51,994 nucleotides of DNA from Planctomycetota bacterium (GCA_029260765.1 JAJDCP010000184.1:1-51994), one strand, 5' to 3'; counted from the first letter of the stretch, positions 16,017-27,081 are shown. Numbers and translations: made by a program. Notes: generated by a model from the letters alone, not told the origin.

Positions 16017-18044
16017 CTACAGAGTGCTCGGCGATGCCTGGCTGTCCAGCTTGGACGGCTGCTGTGTCTGGCTGGCCGCTTGATCGCCGCGCCAGGCAAG
16101 CCACACGAGAAACAACGTCGCGCCGTTGCCCAGGCCCAACCACAGATAGGACTGTTGGGGAACCAGGGCCGCGCCCAGTCCCGCCAGCAGGCTGGCCAGT
16201 GTGGCCCAGACCAGGCGCTGGTCCAGACATACGGTGATCGAGAACAGGACAGCGGTGTACAGCGGGATCTCGAGCCCTGTCGCGCGGTCGATCGGCAGCT
16301 CGAGCTGCATGGCGACGAGGCGCAATATGGCCAGCGGCACGAAGACCACCAGCGAACCCAGGGCCATCAGGCGGTTGACCCGGTTGACCAGCAGCACCGC
16401 ACGCCAATAGTACAGCCCCAGCGCCTGGATCGCGCCGTGCAGTAGAGGGTAGAGGACGTAGCCGAGCTTCGAGGTCACGGTGAGCTCGCCGAGGTTGTGC
16501 AGGACCCCGATGACGGTTGGCACCACGAACCAGAAGGCTGCCAGGATCAGCGCAAAACCTCGACGCGCGGCATCTCCGCTGGCCAGGTCCGCTTCCTTGC
16601 GCTCCTGTAGCAAGCCATCCCGTTCCTGCCGAGTGCGCGCCACTTCTGCGCGCACTTTCTGCTCGAGCTGCGGCTCGGGCTCGGGCAGGTCCGCCAACAG
16701 CAGAGCCGCCGAGTCGGGCGAGCCGAGCTCGAGCTCGTGCCGGATCATCAGCTCGACTGCGGCCTGCAGGCCGGCCCGAGCCTCGCTGTTTTGCGGCCAG
16801 ATCGCGAGCGCCTGCAGAAAGGCGAAACGGCACTCGTTGAAGCGTGTCGAGATCTCGCGTTCGCTCAGGGATTTGTTGCGGATCATCTCGACCGAGACCC
16901 CGTCCAGACGGCGGTAGGCCTCCGCGCTCAATTGAATCGAGCCCCGGTGGGCGAGAAAGTCCTCGAGGTCCTGCCGCAGCTCCGAGGCGTTCGCGAAGCG
17001 CTCGGCAGGATTGCGAGCCAGCGCCCGCTTGGTGATTCTGGCCAGCTCGTGCGGCACGATCGGTGGGAGCTGCGGAGGCTCTGAGCGGAACACGCTGAAC
17101 AACACGTTGCGCAGATCCCCGCTCGGATGCGGCGGGTTTCCGCACAGGATCTCGTGCAACACCGCGCCGAGCTGGTACACGTCCGTCCGCTCATCGAGGG
17201 CCTCTTCGCTCTCGAGCAGCATTTCGGGAGCCATGTAGCACGGTGTTCCAACCAGGCCCGGGGCTTGCGGTTCGAGCTGCAGCTCGCGAGCGACAGCTCC
17301 GCGACAGACGGCGAGCCCCCAATCGACGAGGTAGACCTCGCCGAAGGGACCGAGCATCACGTTGGCGGGCTTGAGGTCGCGGTGGATGACCCCCCGACTG
17401 TGCGCGAAGGCCACCGCCTGGCACACCTGCAGCAGCACCCGCAGGTGCCGCTCGAGGACGGCTTCGTCGAGGAAGCGCAGATAGCTCACATTCCCCGAAC
17501 ACGCGCGCCAATCCTGGTGCAGCAGGTCGGCCCAGCTCTGGCCCTCGATCCTCTGCATCACGAGGATCGGCCTGCCGCTCTCGTCTTGACACAGGCGATG
17601 GACCGGAATGATGTTGGGATGCTGCAAGCGCGCAGTGATCAGCGCCTCGCGCACCATATCGAAGACCGCGTCCGGGCAGTCGGGACGCATGACCTTGATC
17701 GCGACTTCGCGGCGCAGACAAGCTTGGTGGGCGAGGTGCACGACGCCCATCCCTCCCTCGCCGAGGATCTCGGGGAGAATCTCCAAGCCTGTGCCGATGT
17801 CCTCCTTGTCCGCTTCGAAGAGCGCGGGCAGGCCCAGCTCCAACCGGGCCGTCGCGCCATTCGACGAGCCGCCGGAGAGCCTCACCCGGCCCTGGGAATC
17901 GGCCTCGGCTTCCCGGCGCGGGTCGAGCGCACGCCAGAGCGTGTCGAAGCCGTCCTTGGAGGCACTGCCCAGCATCCACTGCAAGGACCGCTTGTCTTCG
18001 GAGGAGGGGACCATCGAGCTCGTCATCGCAACGCTGTGTTTCAT
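16017..18044 (-). CDS. Ser/Thr protein kinase, DWG type, with C-terminal membrane domain
   Basis: 675 residues from ATG 18044; other in-frame starts at 18071 and 18026 are possible and none has a strong ribosome binding site. The kinase domain has GEGGMGVVHLA, REVAIKVM, HRDLKPANVM and LVDWGLA, that is DWG instead of DFG with the metal-binding Asp kept, then GTPCYMAPEM. After the kinase come a helical region, a coiled-coil-like stretch around residues 450-490 (VRAEVARTRQERDGLLQERK) and about six transmembrane helices to the end. This is the reverse topology of the kinase at 4286. DWG kinases are frequent in planctomycete-like and myxobacterial genomes. It is convergent with the methyltransferase gene. 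Confidence 0.9.
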   Translation of the reverse strand: MKHSVAMTSSMVPSSEDKRSLQWMLGSASKDGFDTLWRALDPRREAEADSQGRVRLSGGSSNGATARLELGLPALFEADKEDIGTGLEILPEILGEGGMGVVHLAHQACLRREVAIKVMRPDCPDAVFDMVREALITARLQHPNIIPVHRLCQDESGRPILVMQRIEGQSWADLLHQDWRACSGNVSYLRFLDEAVLERHLRVLLQVCQAVAFAHSRGVIHRDLKPANVMLGPFGEVYLVDWGLAVCRGAVARELQLEPQAPGLVGTPCYMAPEMLLESEEALDERTDVYQLGAVLHEILCGNPPHPSGDLRNVLFSVFRSEPPQLPPIVPHELARITKRALARNPAERFANASELRQDLEDFLAHRGSIQLSAEAYRRLDGVSVEMIRNKSLSEREISTRFNECRFAFLQALAIWPQNSEARAGLQAAVELMIRHELELGSPDSAALLLADLPEPEPQLEQKVRAEVARTRQERDGLLQERKEADLASGDAARRGFALILAAFWFVVPTVIGVLHNLGELTVTSKLGYVLYPLLHGAIQALGLYYWRAVLLVNRVNRLMALGSLVVFVPLAILRLVAMQLELPIDRATGLEIPLYTAVLFSITVCLDQRLVWATLASLLAGLGAALVPQQSYLWLGLGNGATLFLVWLAWRGDQAASQTQQPSKLDSQASPSTL

Positions 18045-18128
18045 GTCTGTCGAGCTTCTACTGTACAGCAACAGCGTGCACTTCTGGGCCGTTGGATCTG
18101 TAGCGGCAAGCCCGCGCTCCGCTGCGCG

Positions 18129-20060
<1,932 letters not shown>

Positions 20061-20184
20061 CGGTGTTTCCCTGTGTCGGTGACAGCGGACAAGGCAAGCC
20101 TACCAGCTGCCCCCGTCAAAGTTGTGGGCTTGCCCCGGGCCCATGCCTGGTTGGGAGTGCTCGCAGTACCACGGCCCTACAAGG

Positions 20185-20204
20185 GAGGCCCGTTTCCGGG
20201 CCTC
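20185..20204. repeat. GC-rich hairpin between recQ and the B-box gene
   Basis: A perfect 8-bp stem, GAGGCCCG with CGGGCCTC, encloses a TTTC loop. It lies 3' of the gene ending at 20245 (minus strand) and 5' of recQ. In the minus direction no T-run follows, so a terminator is only possible. On the plus strand a TTTTT occurs 12 bases later, too distant for a standard intrinsic terminator. Confidence 0.5.
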
Positions 20205-20244
20205 TAGTGGGAACCTTTTTCGCAGGGAAACAGAGCCCGTGGGC

Positions 20245-20901
20245 TCAGAACCAGCTCGAGGATGTCGGAGTGCCGCAGCGGGCGGGCCTGCACGGATCGA
20301 CCGCGAGGACCAGCCAGCTGGATCCGCTGCGCACGAGGTGGAAGGCGTGGACACGGGGGCCGCTGGCTCCGCGGAACTCGACTTCGGCGACAGCGATCGG
20401 GGGTTCATGGCCCTCGACCAGAGACAGGTCGAGGAGCCGGACGCGGATGGCCTCGGAGCCGTCAAGGCGCAGGCTCTGGCGCAGGGTCGCCGGGTCGAGC
20501 GGCGCGTCAGCAGTCTCCACCGACAACTGGGCGGCGCGCTCATAGTCGGCCTGCGCCAAGGCAGCGATGAAACCGGACAGCACCCTCTGCGGCCCGGGTA
20601 CGGCGATGTCCAGCAGGTACGGGGCGACGGGAGCCGCGAGGCCGAGAGCGATCACGGCGGCGAACAACACGAGAATCGGCCCGGCGCCCTTCTTTTCGGC
20701 GGCGGGCCTGCCAGCGGAGGTCTCCGCCGGTGAGGGGACAACGGCGGATGGAGCCAGGCCGTCAGCCCGGTCAAGCCTGTTCTGTGCGCAGCGCAAACAG
20801 CGCACGATGCGTCCTATGATGAGGCAATCGGAGCAGACCTCCTCGTGGCACACCGAACAGGAGCTGACAGTCGGTTGATCAGGGTGAACCCGGCATTTCA
20901 T
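20245..20901 (-). CDS. B-box zinc finger membrane protein
   Basis: 218 residues. ATG 20901 has TGGAGG 6 bases upstream. The N-terminus (MKCRVHPDQPTVSSCSVCHE, then CSDCL, RCLRC) is a B-box-type zinc-binding domain of the kind often found in front of a membrane helix in bacteria. A low-complexity linker leads to one helix (about 85-105, ILVLFAAVIALGLAAPVAPYL). The extracytoplasmic part resembles the NTF2-like DUF4878 fold, with FIAALAQADYERAAQL and later VEFRGASGPRVHAFHLVR. No enzymatic residues are apparent. A sensory or scaffold role is inferred. Confidence 0.75.
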   Translation of the reverse strand: MKCRVHPDQPTVSSCSVCHEEVCSDCLIIGRIVRCLRCAQNRLDRADGLAPSAVVPSPAETSAGRPAAEKKGAGPILVLFAAVIALGLAAPVAPYLLDIAVPGPQRVLSGFIAALAQADYERAAQLSVETADAPLDPATLRQSLRLDGSEAIRVRLLDLSLVEGHEPPIAVAEVEFRGASGPRVHAFHLVRSGSSWLVLAVDPCRPARCGTPTSSSWF

Positions 20902-21133
20902 GGCGATCCTCCAGTCTGCGCAGTACCACCAGGCGGGGCAGTGCAACGCCCAGCGGGGCGGGCAGCAGGCGCTTCGGGCAGAAGAGGGCAGCGGGCGTCG
21001 AAATACGGCCCGGACGTGTTCCGCAGTGCCACAGCACCACCTGTATGTTCACGTGTTGTGCATGTTTTGTCAATATTCAATCTGGCCGTGATGGCCTGCG
21101 CGCAGTCAGAGTTTTGCTTTGAGGGCCGGGTTG

Positions 21134-22816
21134 TCAGCCGGAGACATCCGAAGGCTGCACGGGCTGCCCCTGTGCGAGGCGCTCCGAGACGACTTCGAAG
21201 CACTTGAGATCGTGCGCGCGTTGCTCCGCCGAGCGTTTACGCACAGCAGCCAGCGGCAGGGACAGGCGAGGATTAGCGGCCAGGATCTGGCGGTGCCGCC
21301 ACATGAATTGCCAGTACAGGCGCGTGATGGGGCAATTCTTCTTCGGGTCGAAGGCGCAGTCAGAGCAGTAGTCGCTCATCTTATGGATGTAGGCGGCGCC
21401 GGACACATAGGGTTTGCTGGTCATCAGCGGACCCAGCGCATAGCTGCCCATCGCCAGCACGTTTGGTTCCACCACCCAGTCGTAGGCGTCCTGATAGGCG
21501 ACCCAGAACCAGTCGGTCAGTGCGCGCGGCTCGATGCCGAGCAGGGTGCCGAGATTGCATAGCACCATCAGCCGCGTGATGTGGTGGCTGTAGGCCTCTT
21601 CCCACACCGAAGCCACGACTTCGTCCAGACAGCGCAGGCCCGAAGCCGTGCCCCAATAGGCGCGCGGTACCGGGCGCTGTGCGCCGAGGTGCGAGGGCGC
21701 AGCACCGCCATCGATATCCTGGGGGCCGGCGCTGGTGGGGAAGGTCGTGCCCAGCCAGCTCTGGTAACCTCCGTCCCCCGGCTGGCTCGCTAGGGGAGGC
21801 GGGCCGTCGGGCAAAATGCGGAAGCCGTCGGTCTGGCGATGGACATGGCGCACAAACTCCCGCCAGCCGAGGATCTGCCGGAGGAAGCCTTCGCGGCTCT
21901 GCAGGGGCACATCCTCTCGCTCGATCGCCTCTTCGATCAGCCGGCGGGCCGACAGCCTCCCCAGGTTGAGAAGCGGGGAGACGCGGGTGTGGAACAGACC
22001 GCGCGAACGCAGGCTCATCGCGTCTTCGAAAGGACCGAAGGCGGGCAGGCAGGACTTCCCGAACTCCCACAACGCTTCGGCGTCTGCGCGTGTCGCCGGC
22101 AGCGTCTCGGGGTCGAGCCTGCCGGGATGCTGCGCGAAGCGCGAGCTGACCAGCCGACAGACCTCGTCCTTGATCGGGTCGCGGGGAAACTGCGGCGGCT
22201 CCGGCGCCGGCGGCTCACCGCGCCAGGGACGGCGGTTCGCCGCATCCAGGCTCCATCTGCCGCCTTCAGGCTTGCCCCGCGCGTCGAGCAGGTAGCCCGC
22301 CTCCTTGCGCACCAGGCGGTAGAAACGGTCCATGCGCCAGGGCGGACTTCCCTGCCGGGCGGAGCGCAGGAACTGCTGCGCAGAGGTCAAAAAGCCCGCA
22401 TGGGGGATCTGCACCAGCAGTCCCTCCTCCAACAAGGGAGCGAGATCCGCCCGCAGCTCGCGTTCGGCGGGTTCCTGCACCCGCAAGGGCCCGAGCTCCT
22501 GGGCCAGGGGCCGCAGCGCGTCACGGTACGGGCCGTCATGGACCAGATGCCGCACGGCCACGCCCCGTGACGCCTGCTCCAAGGCGAACCAGCGCAAGTT
22601 GGCGAGCACCAGCGCGAGCTTTTGCCGGTGGTAGGGGCGGCGCCGTGCTTTCCAGGGGCTCTCGAGCAACACAATCCCCAGGCTGCTCGGATCTTCTTCC
22701 GCCAGCGGCCCCTCGCGATCACTGAGCTGGTCGGGGGGAATGAACAGCCAGCTCCGCGCACCGGTTCCGGCTGTCGCCGCCGTTCGTGTGCGCAACTCTT
22801 CGGTGAAGGCGCTCAT
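21134..22816 (-). CDS. FeS-type (6-4) photolyase / cryptochrome-related protein
   Basis: 560 residues. ATG 22816 overlaps the stop of the preceding gene (ATGA) and has TGGAG upstream. The sequence matches the deoxyribodipyrimidine photolyase-related family: HHITRLMVLCN, DWFWVAYQDAYDWVVEPNV and MGSYALGPLMTSKPYVSG are family hallmarks. Four cysteines for the [4Fe-4S] cluster are present near residues 420, 483, 486 and 494 (LMVLCN, then DYCSDCAFDPKKNC). Known members bind FAD plus a lumazine antenna and repair (6-4) photoproducts in blue light. The gap between the third and fourth Cys is shorter than in Agrobacterium PhrB. It is the last gene of a three-gene operon. Confidence 0.9.
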   Translation of the reverse strand: MSAFTEELRTRTAATAGTGARSWLFIPPDQLSDREGPLAEEDPSSLGIVLLESPWKARRRPYHRQKLALVLANLRWFALEQASRGVAVRHLVHDGPYRDALRPLAQELGPLRVQEPAERELRADLAPLLEEGLLVQIPHAGFLTSAQQFLRSARQGSPPWRMDRFYRLVRKEAGYLLDARGKPEGGRWSLDAANRRPWRGEPPAPEPPQFPRDPIKDEVCRLVSSRFAQHPGRLDPETLPATRADAEALWEFGKSCLPAFGPFEDAMSLRSRGLFHTRVSPLLNLGRLSARRLIEEAIEREDVPLQSREGFLRQILGWREFVRHVHRQTDGFRILPDGPPPLASQPGDGGYQSWLGTTFPTSAGPQDIDGGAAPSHLGAQRPVPRAYWGTASGLRCLDEVVASVWEEAYSHHITRLMVLCNLGTLLGIEPRALTDWFWVAYQDAYDWVVEPNVLAMGSYALGPLMTSKPYVSGAAYIHKMSDYCSDCAFDPKKNCPITRLYWQFMWRHRQILAANPRLSLPLAAVRKRSAEQRAHDLKCFEVVSERLAQGQPVQPSDVSG

Positions 22817-23241
22817 GTCGGGTCTCCAGCCACCAAGAGTCCCAGGGCCAGTCCGGCGCGCACCGTCCAGAGCACGGTGCGCAGCCAGTTCGAGAGCACC
22901 AGCCTTCGATGCAGCTGTGCGTCGAAACCCGCCTGCAGGGCGGTGTGGCAGGGCACCTGCCAACACACGGTCGAGAGCCAGATGGCGGCGAGCAACCCCA
23001 GACCGACCCAGGTCAAGGGACCACCGACCACCCACAGCAGTAGCCCGCTGCTGGCGAGCTCGATCAGCATCGGAGGCATCACGAGCCAGGTGGTGCGCCG
23101 GGTATGGAGCGCCTCATAGCCGGCGAAACTGTCGTGGCCGACGGCCGCGAACAGCGGGTAGTGCACCCACTGCACGAACCAGACCAGGCCGAGCATGAAC
23201 CATGTCGAGCCGGCATGGACCAACAGCAACGCTTCGCTCAT
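22813..23241 (-). CDS. Four-helix membrane protein in photolyase operon
   Basis: 142 residues from ATG 23241, which overlaps the upstream stop (ATGA). Four hydrophobic helices cover nearly the whole sequence, with the motifs HAGSTWFMLGLVWFVQ, HYPLF and HTRRTTWLVMPPMLIE. A His and several Trp and Tyr lie in or near the membrane, as in small haem- or quinone-associated proteins, but no cofactor motif is certain. I do not recognise a named family. Its position between an NAPE-PLD-like lipoprotein and a photolyase, with overlaps at both ends, shows tight co-expression with DNA repair. Confidence 0.8.
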   Translation of the reverse strand: MSEALLLVHAGSTWFMLGLVWFVQWVHYPLFAAVGHDSFAGYEALHTRRTTWLVMPPMLIELASSGLLLWVVGGPLTWVGLGLLAAIWLSTVCWQVPCHTALQAGFDAQLHRRLVLSNWLRTVLWTVRAGLALGLLVAGDPT

Positions 23242-24431
23242 CGGTTGTCTCTCGCCGCATCGTGGCTCGCGTTCCCGTGTCCCGCTGCGGGGGGAGGCAG
23301 CAGCGCTGGCCCTGAGCCGTCGGAGGCGTCCGTTGTCTGCGGCCCGGCGATGGGGGCGAAGGAGAGGGCCTGGCCGAATTCGGGGACCACGAAGACTTCC
23401 CTCGCCAGGCCACGGGCCTGGAGCGCCTCGGCCAGCTCGCGTTGGGCCTGATCCTGGCCCTCGTCGGCCAGACCTTCGAAGGTTCCGAAGTGCACCGCCA
23501 GGCTGGCCTGCGCGCCCAGCTCTGCGTGGACCTGGACTGCCTCGGCAGGCGAGAGGTGGATCGGCTGCATGATCTCGCTGGGCAGGTACGCACCGATGGG
23601 CAGGATGGCCAGCCGCGGTGCACCGAAGCGGGCGCGGATCTCGGCGAAGTGCGCGCCGTAGCCGGTGTCGCCCGCGAACAGGATCGGACCTCCCGGGGTC
23701 TCGAGCAGCCAACCACCCCAGAGCGTGCGGTTGCGGTCGTCGAGCCCGCGGCCCGAGAAGTGGCGAGCGGGGACCAGGGTGGCGCGCAGGTCCGCGCTGA
23801 GAGAGCTGCTCTGCCACCAGTCGAAGTCTTCGCCGCCGGCGATCTCCTCCCGCTGCAGCAGCGCCGTGTTGCCCAGCGGCAGCAGGATCCGAGGCTGGTG
23901 GGTGTCAGCGAGCGCGCGCAGTGTGGCGACGTCGAGGTGGTCGTAGTGGTTGTGGCTGATCAGCACCACGTCGATGGGCGGCAGGTCGCTGAGGCTCACG
24001 GCAGCTGGCCGCACCCGACGCGGGCCCACCCAGCTGAAAGGGCTGCAGCGCTCCGACCAGATCGGGTCGAGCAGTATGTTCAGGCCCCCGGTCTGCAGCA
24101 GCACTGTCGCGTGTCCGATATAGGTGGCCCGCAAGGAGTCACCCGCCACCCGCTCGGGAGGCGCCGCGGCCGGCACCGCATCGGGGTCCCCGTGCCAGGC
24201 TTCCACACTGCGGCAGACCCGCCAGGAGAGCACTGTGCCGAAGCCCGGTGGAGGCGTCGGTTCGAGGTTGCGGAAATGCGCGCCGTCGAAATTCTCGCTG
24301 GCAGGTCCTTCGTAGTGAGGAGCCGAGAGCATGCAACCACCTCCTATCAGCAGTCCGGTCGCTACCAGCAGGGCTGGCAGAGACGCCCGGCGGAGACGTG
24401 AGCGCGCTTTGGATCGAGGTGCACTGGGCAT
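23238..24431 (-). CDS. NAPE-PLD-like metallo-beta-lactamase lipoprotein
   Basis: 397 residues. ATG 24431 follows AGGGAAG; upstream in-frame ATGs lack a site. The signal sequence ends in a lipobox, IGGGC (Cys near residue 33), so it is probably lipid-anchored. The hydrolase domain has GHATVLLQ, the metal motif SHNHYDHLD, the HFSGRG-DRNRTLWGGW segment of the NAPE-PLD/RomA branch, and GDTGYG. All expected metal ligands are visible. Family members cleave phosphodiester bonds of N-acyl phospholipids or act on other esters; the substrate here is unknown. It is the first gene of the operon with the membrane protein and photolyase. Confidence 0.88.
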   Translation of the reverse strand: MPSAPRSKARSRLRRASLPALLVATGLLIGGGCMLSAPHYEGPASENFDGAHFRNLEPTPPPGFGTVLSWRVCRSVEAWHGDPDAVPAAAPPERVAGDSLRATYIGHATVLLQTGGLNILLDPIWSERCSPFSWVGPRRVRPAAVSLSDLPPIDVVLISHNHYDHLDVATLRALADTHQPRILLPLGNTALLQREEIAGGEDFDWWQSSSLSADLRATLVPARHFSGRGLDDRNRTLWGGWLLETPGGPILFAGDTGYGAHFAEIRARFGAPRLAILPIGAYLPSEIMQPIHLSPAEAVQVHAELGAQASLAVHFGTFEGLADEGQDQAQRELAEALQARGLAREVFVVPEFGQALSFAPIAGPQTTDASDGSGPALLPPPAAGHGNASHDAARDNR

Positions 24432-24482
24432 CGTTGCTTCCCTGGTTAACGATGGTAGCATAGCAGCCGTCGGAACAAAAGC

Positions 24483-24500
24483 TGTACAATATGTTGTCAA
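24483..24500 (-). promoter_or_regulatory. Promoter/operator candidate for photolyase operon
   Basis: On the minus strand TTGACA (24495-24500), a perfect -35 hexamer, is followed after six bases by TGTACA (24483-24488), about 50-70 bp upstream of ATG 24431. No good -10 stands at the right distance. TGTACA-type repeats near the -35 are typical of MerR-family light regulators (LitR/CarH) that control photolyase genes. That link is inference. Confidence 0.35.
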
Positions 24501-24601
24501 TTGCTGCCGATTTCGAGCCTTGGAAGAGAGCTACCGGACACACAGCCCTGGATCAGTGCGCACTTGCCAACCAGCAGCAGATGCGGCATGCTGCGTGCAC
24601 C

Positions 24602-25030
24602 ATGGTGGCCGACCCCCAAGCTCGTCCCGCGGCCTCGCCCGGAAGCCCCTCAGCACCACCCTCGAAAGGGGTGGGGTGGGGGATTGCCATGCTCGGGATC
24701 ATGTTCGCCGAGCTCGTGGCGTTGCTGGACGAGTGTTTGCGGCGCGGCCTCGACCTGTTCTCCGGCAGCCCGCTGGCGCTGCTGATGTGGCTGCTTGTGG
24801 TGCTATTCATGCTGCAGGGGCTGGGGTTGGTTTTCGTCATGACCCGGCGCTACCGCATCGGCGGGGTGTTGCAGATGGTCGCGAGTGGCTGCCATGTTCC
24901 CGACCTCTTTGGGCTGATCGGCGTTGCGGGGGGCTGGAAGGCCTACCACTACCCAGCCAGGGCGTTGGAATGCCAGAAATCGGGGGCCGCCGAGCCCGGA
25001 AACAGCAACCCGCAGTGCTCGAAGGCCTGA
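24602..25030 (+). CDS. Small membrane protein of unknown function
   Basis: 142 residues from ATG 24602, the first Met before the hydrophobic part; an in-frame ATG at 24491 would add an unlikely Cys- and Gln-rich leader. There is no clear ribosome binding site, which lowers confidence. A Pro/Ala-rich N-terminus is followed by three helices (about 22-40, 55-75 and 90-110) with MLGIMFAELVALLDECL, ALLMWLLVVLFMLQGLGLV and GLIGVAGGWKAYHY. It is divergent from the NAPE-PLD operon and convergent with the next gene. Confidence 0.5.
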   Translation: MVADPQARPAASPGSPSAPPSKGVGWGIAMLGIMFAELVALLDECLRRGLDLFSGSPLALLMWLLVVLFMLQGLGLVFVMTRRYRIGGVLQMVASGCHVPDLFGLIGVAGGWKAYHYPARALECQKSGAAEPGNSNPQCSKA

Positions 25031-25051
25031 TCCAGTGCGGGCCCGCCGAGC

Positions 25052-26065
25052 TCACTCTGAGAATGCCGGAAACGCCGGCAGCTTCGCATGAACCACGGCG
25101 TCGTGCGCGGGTACGATCACGATCCTGGGATCGCGCTCCTGCAGCCGATGCAAACGCACGATCTGCGCCCGCACCCTGGCCGCATCTCCGTCGGCAAGCC
25201 AGCGCGCGAGGGGCATCTTTTCGGCCAACAGCGCGATCGCTGCGGCGGACCACACCGTGTCTCCCACGAAGAAGTAGCGGCGCTCCTGGTCCAGATTCAG
25301 AAAAATCCCCAGGGCTCCCGGCGTGTGGCCTTCCAGGGGTACCAGGACCAGGACGCCGTCGCCAAACACGTCCAGGCTGTGCGGGTAACCCTCATAGGCC
25401 GGACCGGTGAGCTCCTTGAGCACCCAGTTCGGCTCCAGGGCCGGATCATCGTACTGGCTGCGCAGATAGGAAGGGGGTTCGACTGCGTCACCCATCGCAT
25501 AGTCATATTCGGCCTTGGTGGTCCAGAACGCGGCCTGGGGGAAGTCGCGCAGCGCGCTGGCATGGTCCCAGTGCAGGTGCGTCAGCAACAGGATCTTGAC
25601 CGAGTCGGGGTCGATGCCTGCCTCGCTGAGCTGGTTGCAGGCCGGATGGTGCTCCTCGAAGCCCAGCATGGGTTGCACCCATGCCGGCACGGCCTCGAAC
25701 TCCTCATCGATCCGGCTGCCCAGTCCCCCATCGATCAACACCAGGCCCGAGGGGTGTTTGATCAACACCCCCATGTGCGTCGTGCGGTGGGTCGCGAACA
25801 GGCTGCCGCCGCGGAAGATCATCGCCTGGGGTGAGTCGGTGTAGGCTGTCTGGATCAGCGAAAACGAGACCTCAGGGTGCGGCTCGATGGCTACCCCAAC
25901 TGCCTGCGCAACCTCGGGATACGCCTCGGGGTCGAGCGGCGAGGCGCGGAACAATGCCAGGTAGCCAGCAACCGCGGCGACCAGAACGCCGAGGCAGCAC
26001 CCCCGCCAGAGGCGCCTGCGTTTGGGTTGCGTCGACCCCGACTGCGGCTCTGCGTCTGCGACCAT
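25052..26065 (-). CDS. Membrane-anchored metallo-beta-lactamase (lactonase-like)
   Basis: 337 residues. ATG 26065 has CCAGGAGGAA upstream. An N-terminal helix (about 23-41, GCCLGVLVAAVAGYLALF) anchors or exports the protein. The hydrolase domain has HMGVLIKHPSGLVLIDGG, the metal motif THLHWDHAS, LEGHTPGALGIF with the third His, FVGDTVWS with the bridging Asp, and a final VPAHD. This arrangement resembles the AttM/AiiA lactonase branch more than the NAPE-PLD branch of the gene at 23238, so the two are not close paralogues. An acyl-homoserine lactone or other lactone substrate is possible but unproven. Confidence 0.85.
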   Translation of the reverse strand: MVADAEPQSGSTQPKRRRLWRGCCLGVLVAAVAGYLALFRASPLDPEAYPEVAQAVGVAIEPHPEVSFSLIQTAYTDSPQAMIFRGGSLFATHRTTHMGVLIKHPSGLVLIDGGLGSRIDEEFEAVPAWVQPMLGFEEHHPACNQLSEAGIDPDSVKILLLTHLHWDHASALRDFPQAAFWTTKAEYDYAMGDAVEPPSYLRSQYDDPALEPNWVLKELTGPAYEGYPHSLDVFGDGVLVLVPLEGHTPGALGIFLNLDQERRYFFVGDTVWSAAAIALLAEKMPLARWLADGDAARVRAQIVRLHRLQERDPRIVIVPAHDAVVHAKLPAFPAFSE

Positions 26066-26214
26066 CAGGCCTTCCTCCTGGGAACTCTGTGGATATCATG
26101 CCCGCCAAGCAAACCGGCGGATCGCTGCGCGGGCTGAGGCTCTGAGCAGCCGTGACAGAAACAACCTGCCTCGGATCGGGGCCGACCAAGTGCTGCGCGC
26201 ATTCTGGGGCAGTT

Positions 26215-27081
26215 CTACGAAAACAGCTTTTTCAGCTTCCGTCCGGCCTTGCTGGCAGTCTTCGACACCTTCTTGCCGGTATCTTTCGCGACGTGGGACA
26301 GCTTCGCTTTTGCCTTGTCCAGGGCTTGCGTGAGCGCCTGCTTGATCTGCCGGGCTTCAGGACTGCGCTTCTTGTTGCTCACCACCCACGAGCTGAAGTG
26401 CTGACAATTGTTGGACAGCGGGTCGTACTTCCAGTTCCGGCCTACCTGGCCCAACGCCCGCCGCACGGCTGCTTCTGGCGCGAGGCTGTGGGGGGTCGGT
26501 CCGCGGGTGATCTTGCGACCCTCGGTGAACTTGCGCAGGCTGTGTTTCTGCACTTTGACGATGTACTTGCCGCGCAAAAATCTCGGGATCAGATTGCGGA
26601 CGCGGGTGACGTGCACCACCAGCCCCTTGCCGACGTAGACTCCGGCGTGGTGGTAGCCGCCCGCATCGGCCCACAGCTCGGTACCCGGCAGGAACGGTTC
26701 CTTCAGCGTGGCGAGCACGGCCAGCAGTTTGCGCGCATCGGGCTGGGCTGACCGGAGAACAGGTAGGCAGCGGTTGATCGCATTCCAGCGGGAAACGGCG
26801 GCCCTGTCGCTGGAGCTCGGCGGTTGCGTGCTAGCCAAGTGGGGGATCAGTCCGCGCCGCACTGTCCAGGCCGAGTTGACCAGGCGAAGTAGATCGTTCG
26901 GGCGCACCGCCCGCCGGGCGTCTTTGAGCATGCTCAGCGCCGGCTCGTAGCCGGCTTCGCTTCCCAGGGCTCCGAGCAGTCCGACAGCCGCGCGCAGGTA
27001 AGCTTGCGCGCTGCTGATGCCCGGCGTACTGAGGAAGGCCTGCCGGGCATTGTAGAATGGTCTTGCGCTTGCCTTGTCCAT
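26215..27081 (-). CDS. LRAT-domain (NlpC/P60-like) protein
   Basis: 288 residues from ATG 27081, with GGAAGG upstream; the in-frame ATG at 27105 has no site. A helical N-terminal domain (about 1-135) precedes an LRAT domain with GGYHHAGVYVGKGLVVHV (catalytic His) and NNCQHFSSWV (nucleophilic Cys). LRAT-type cysteine enzymes transfer or hydrolyse acyl groups on phospholipids. The C-terminus is Lys/Ala-rich (KAKAKLSHVAKDTGKKVSKT), suggesting binding to a membrane or nucleic acid. No signal peptide is seen. Bacterial LRAT proteins are sometimes toxins or effectors, so an effector role is possible. Confidence 0.8.
   Translation of the reverse strand: MDKASARPFYNARQAFLSTPGISSAQAYLRAAVGLLGALGSEAGYEPALSMLKDARRAVRPNDLLRLVNSAWTVRRGLIPHLASTQPPSSSDRAAVSRWNAINRCLPVLRSAQPDARKLLAVLATLKEPFLPGTELWADAGGYHHAGVYVGKGLVVHVTRVRNLIPRFLRGKYIVKVQKHSLRKFTEGRKITRGPTPHSLAPEAAVRRALGQVGRNWKYDPLSNNCQHFSSWVVSNKKRSPEARQIKQALTQALDKAKAKLSHVAKDTGKKVSKTASKAGRKLKKLFS

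Noticed and set aside
15007..17145. A 712-codon minus-strand open frame spanning the methyltransferase and kinase
   Set aside because: It lies antisense to the methyltransferase and in another frame of the kinase, whose motifs are unambiguous.
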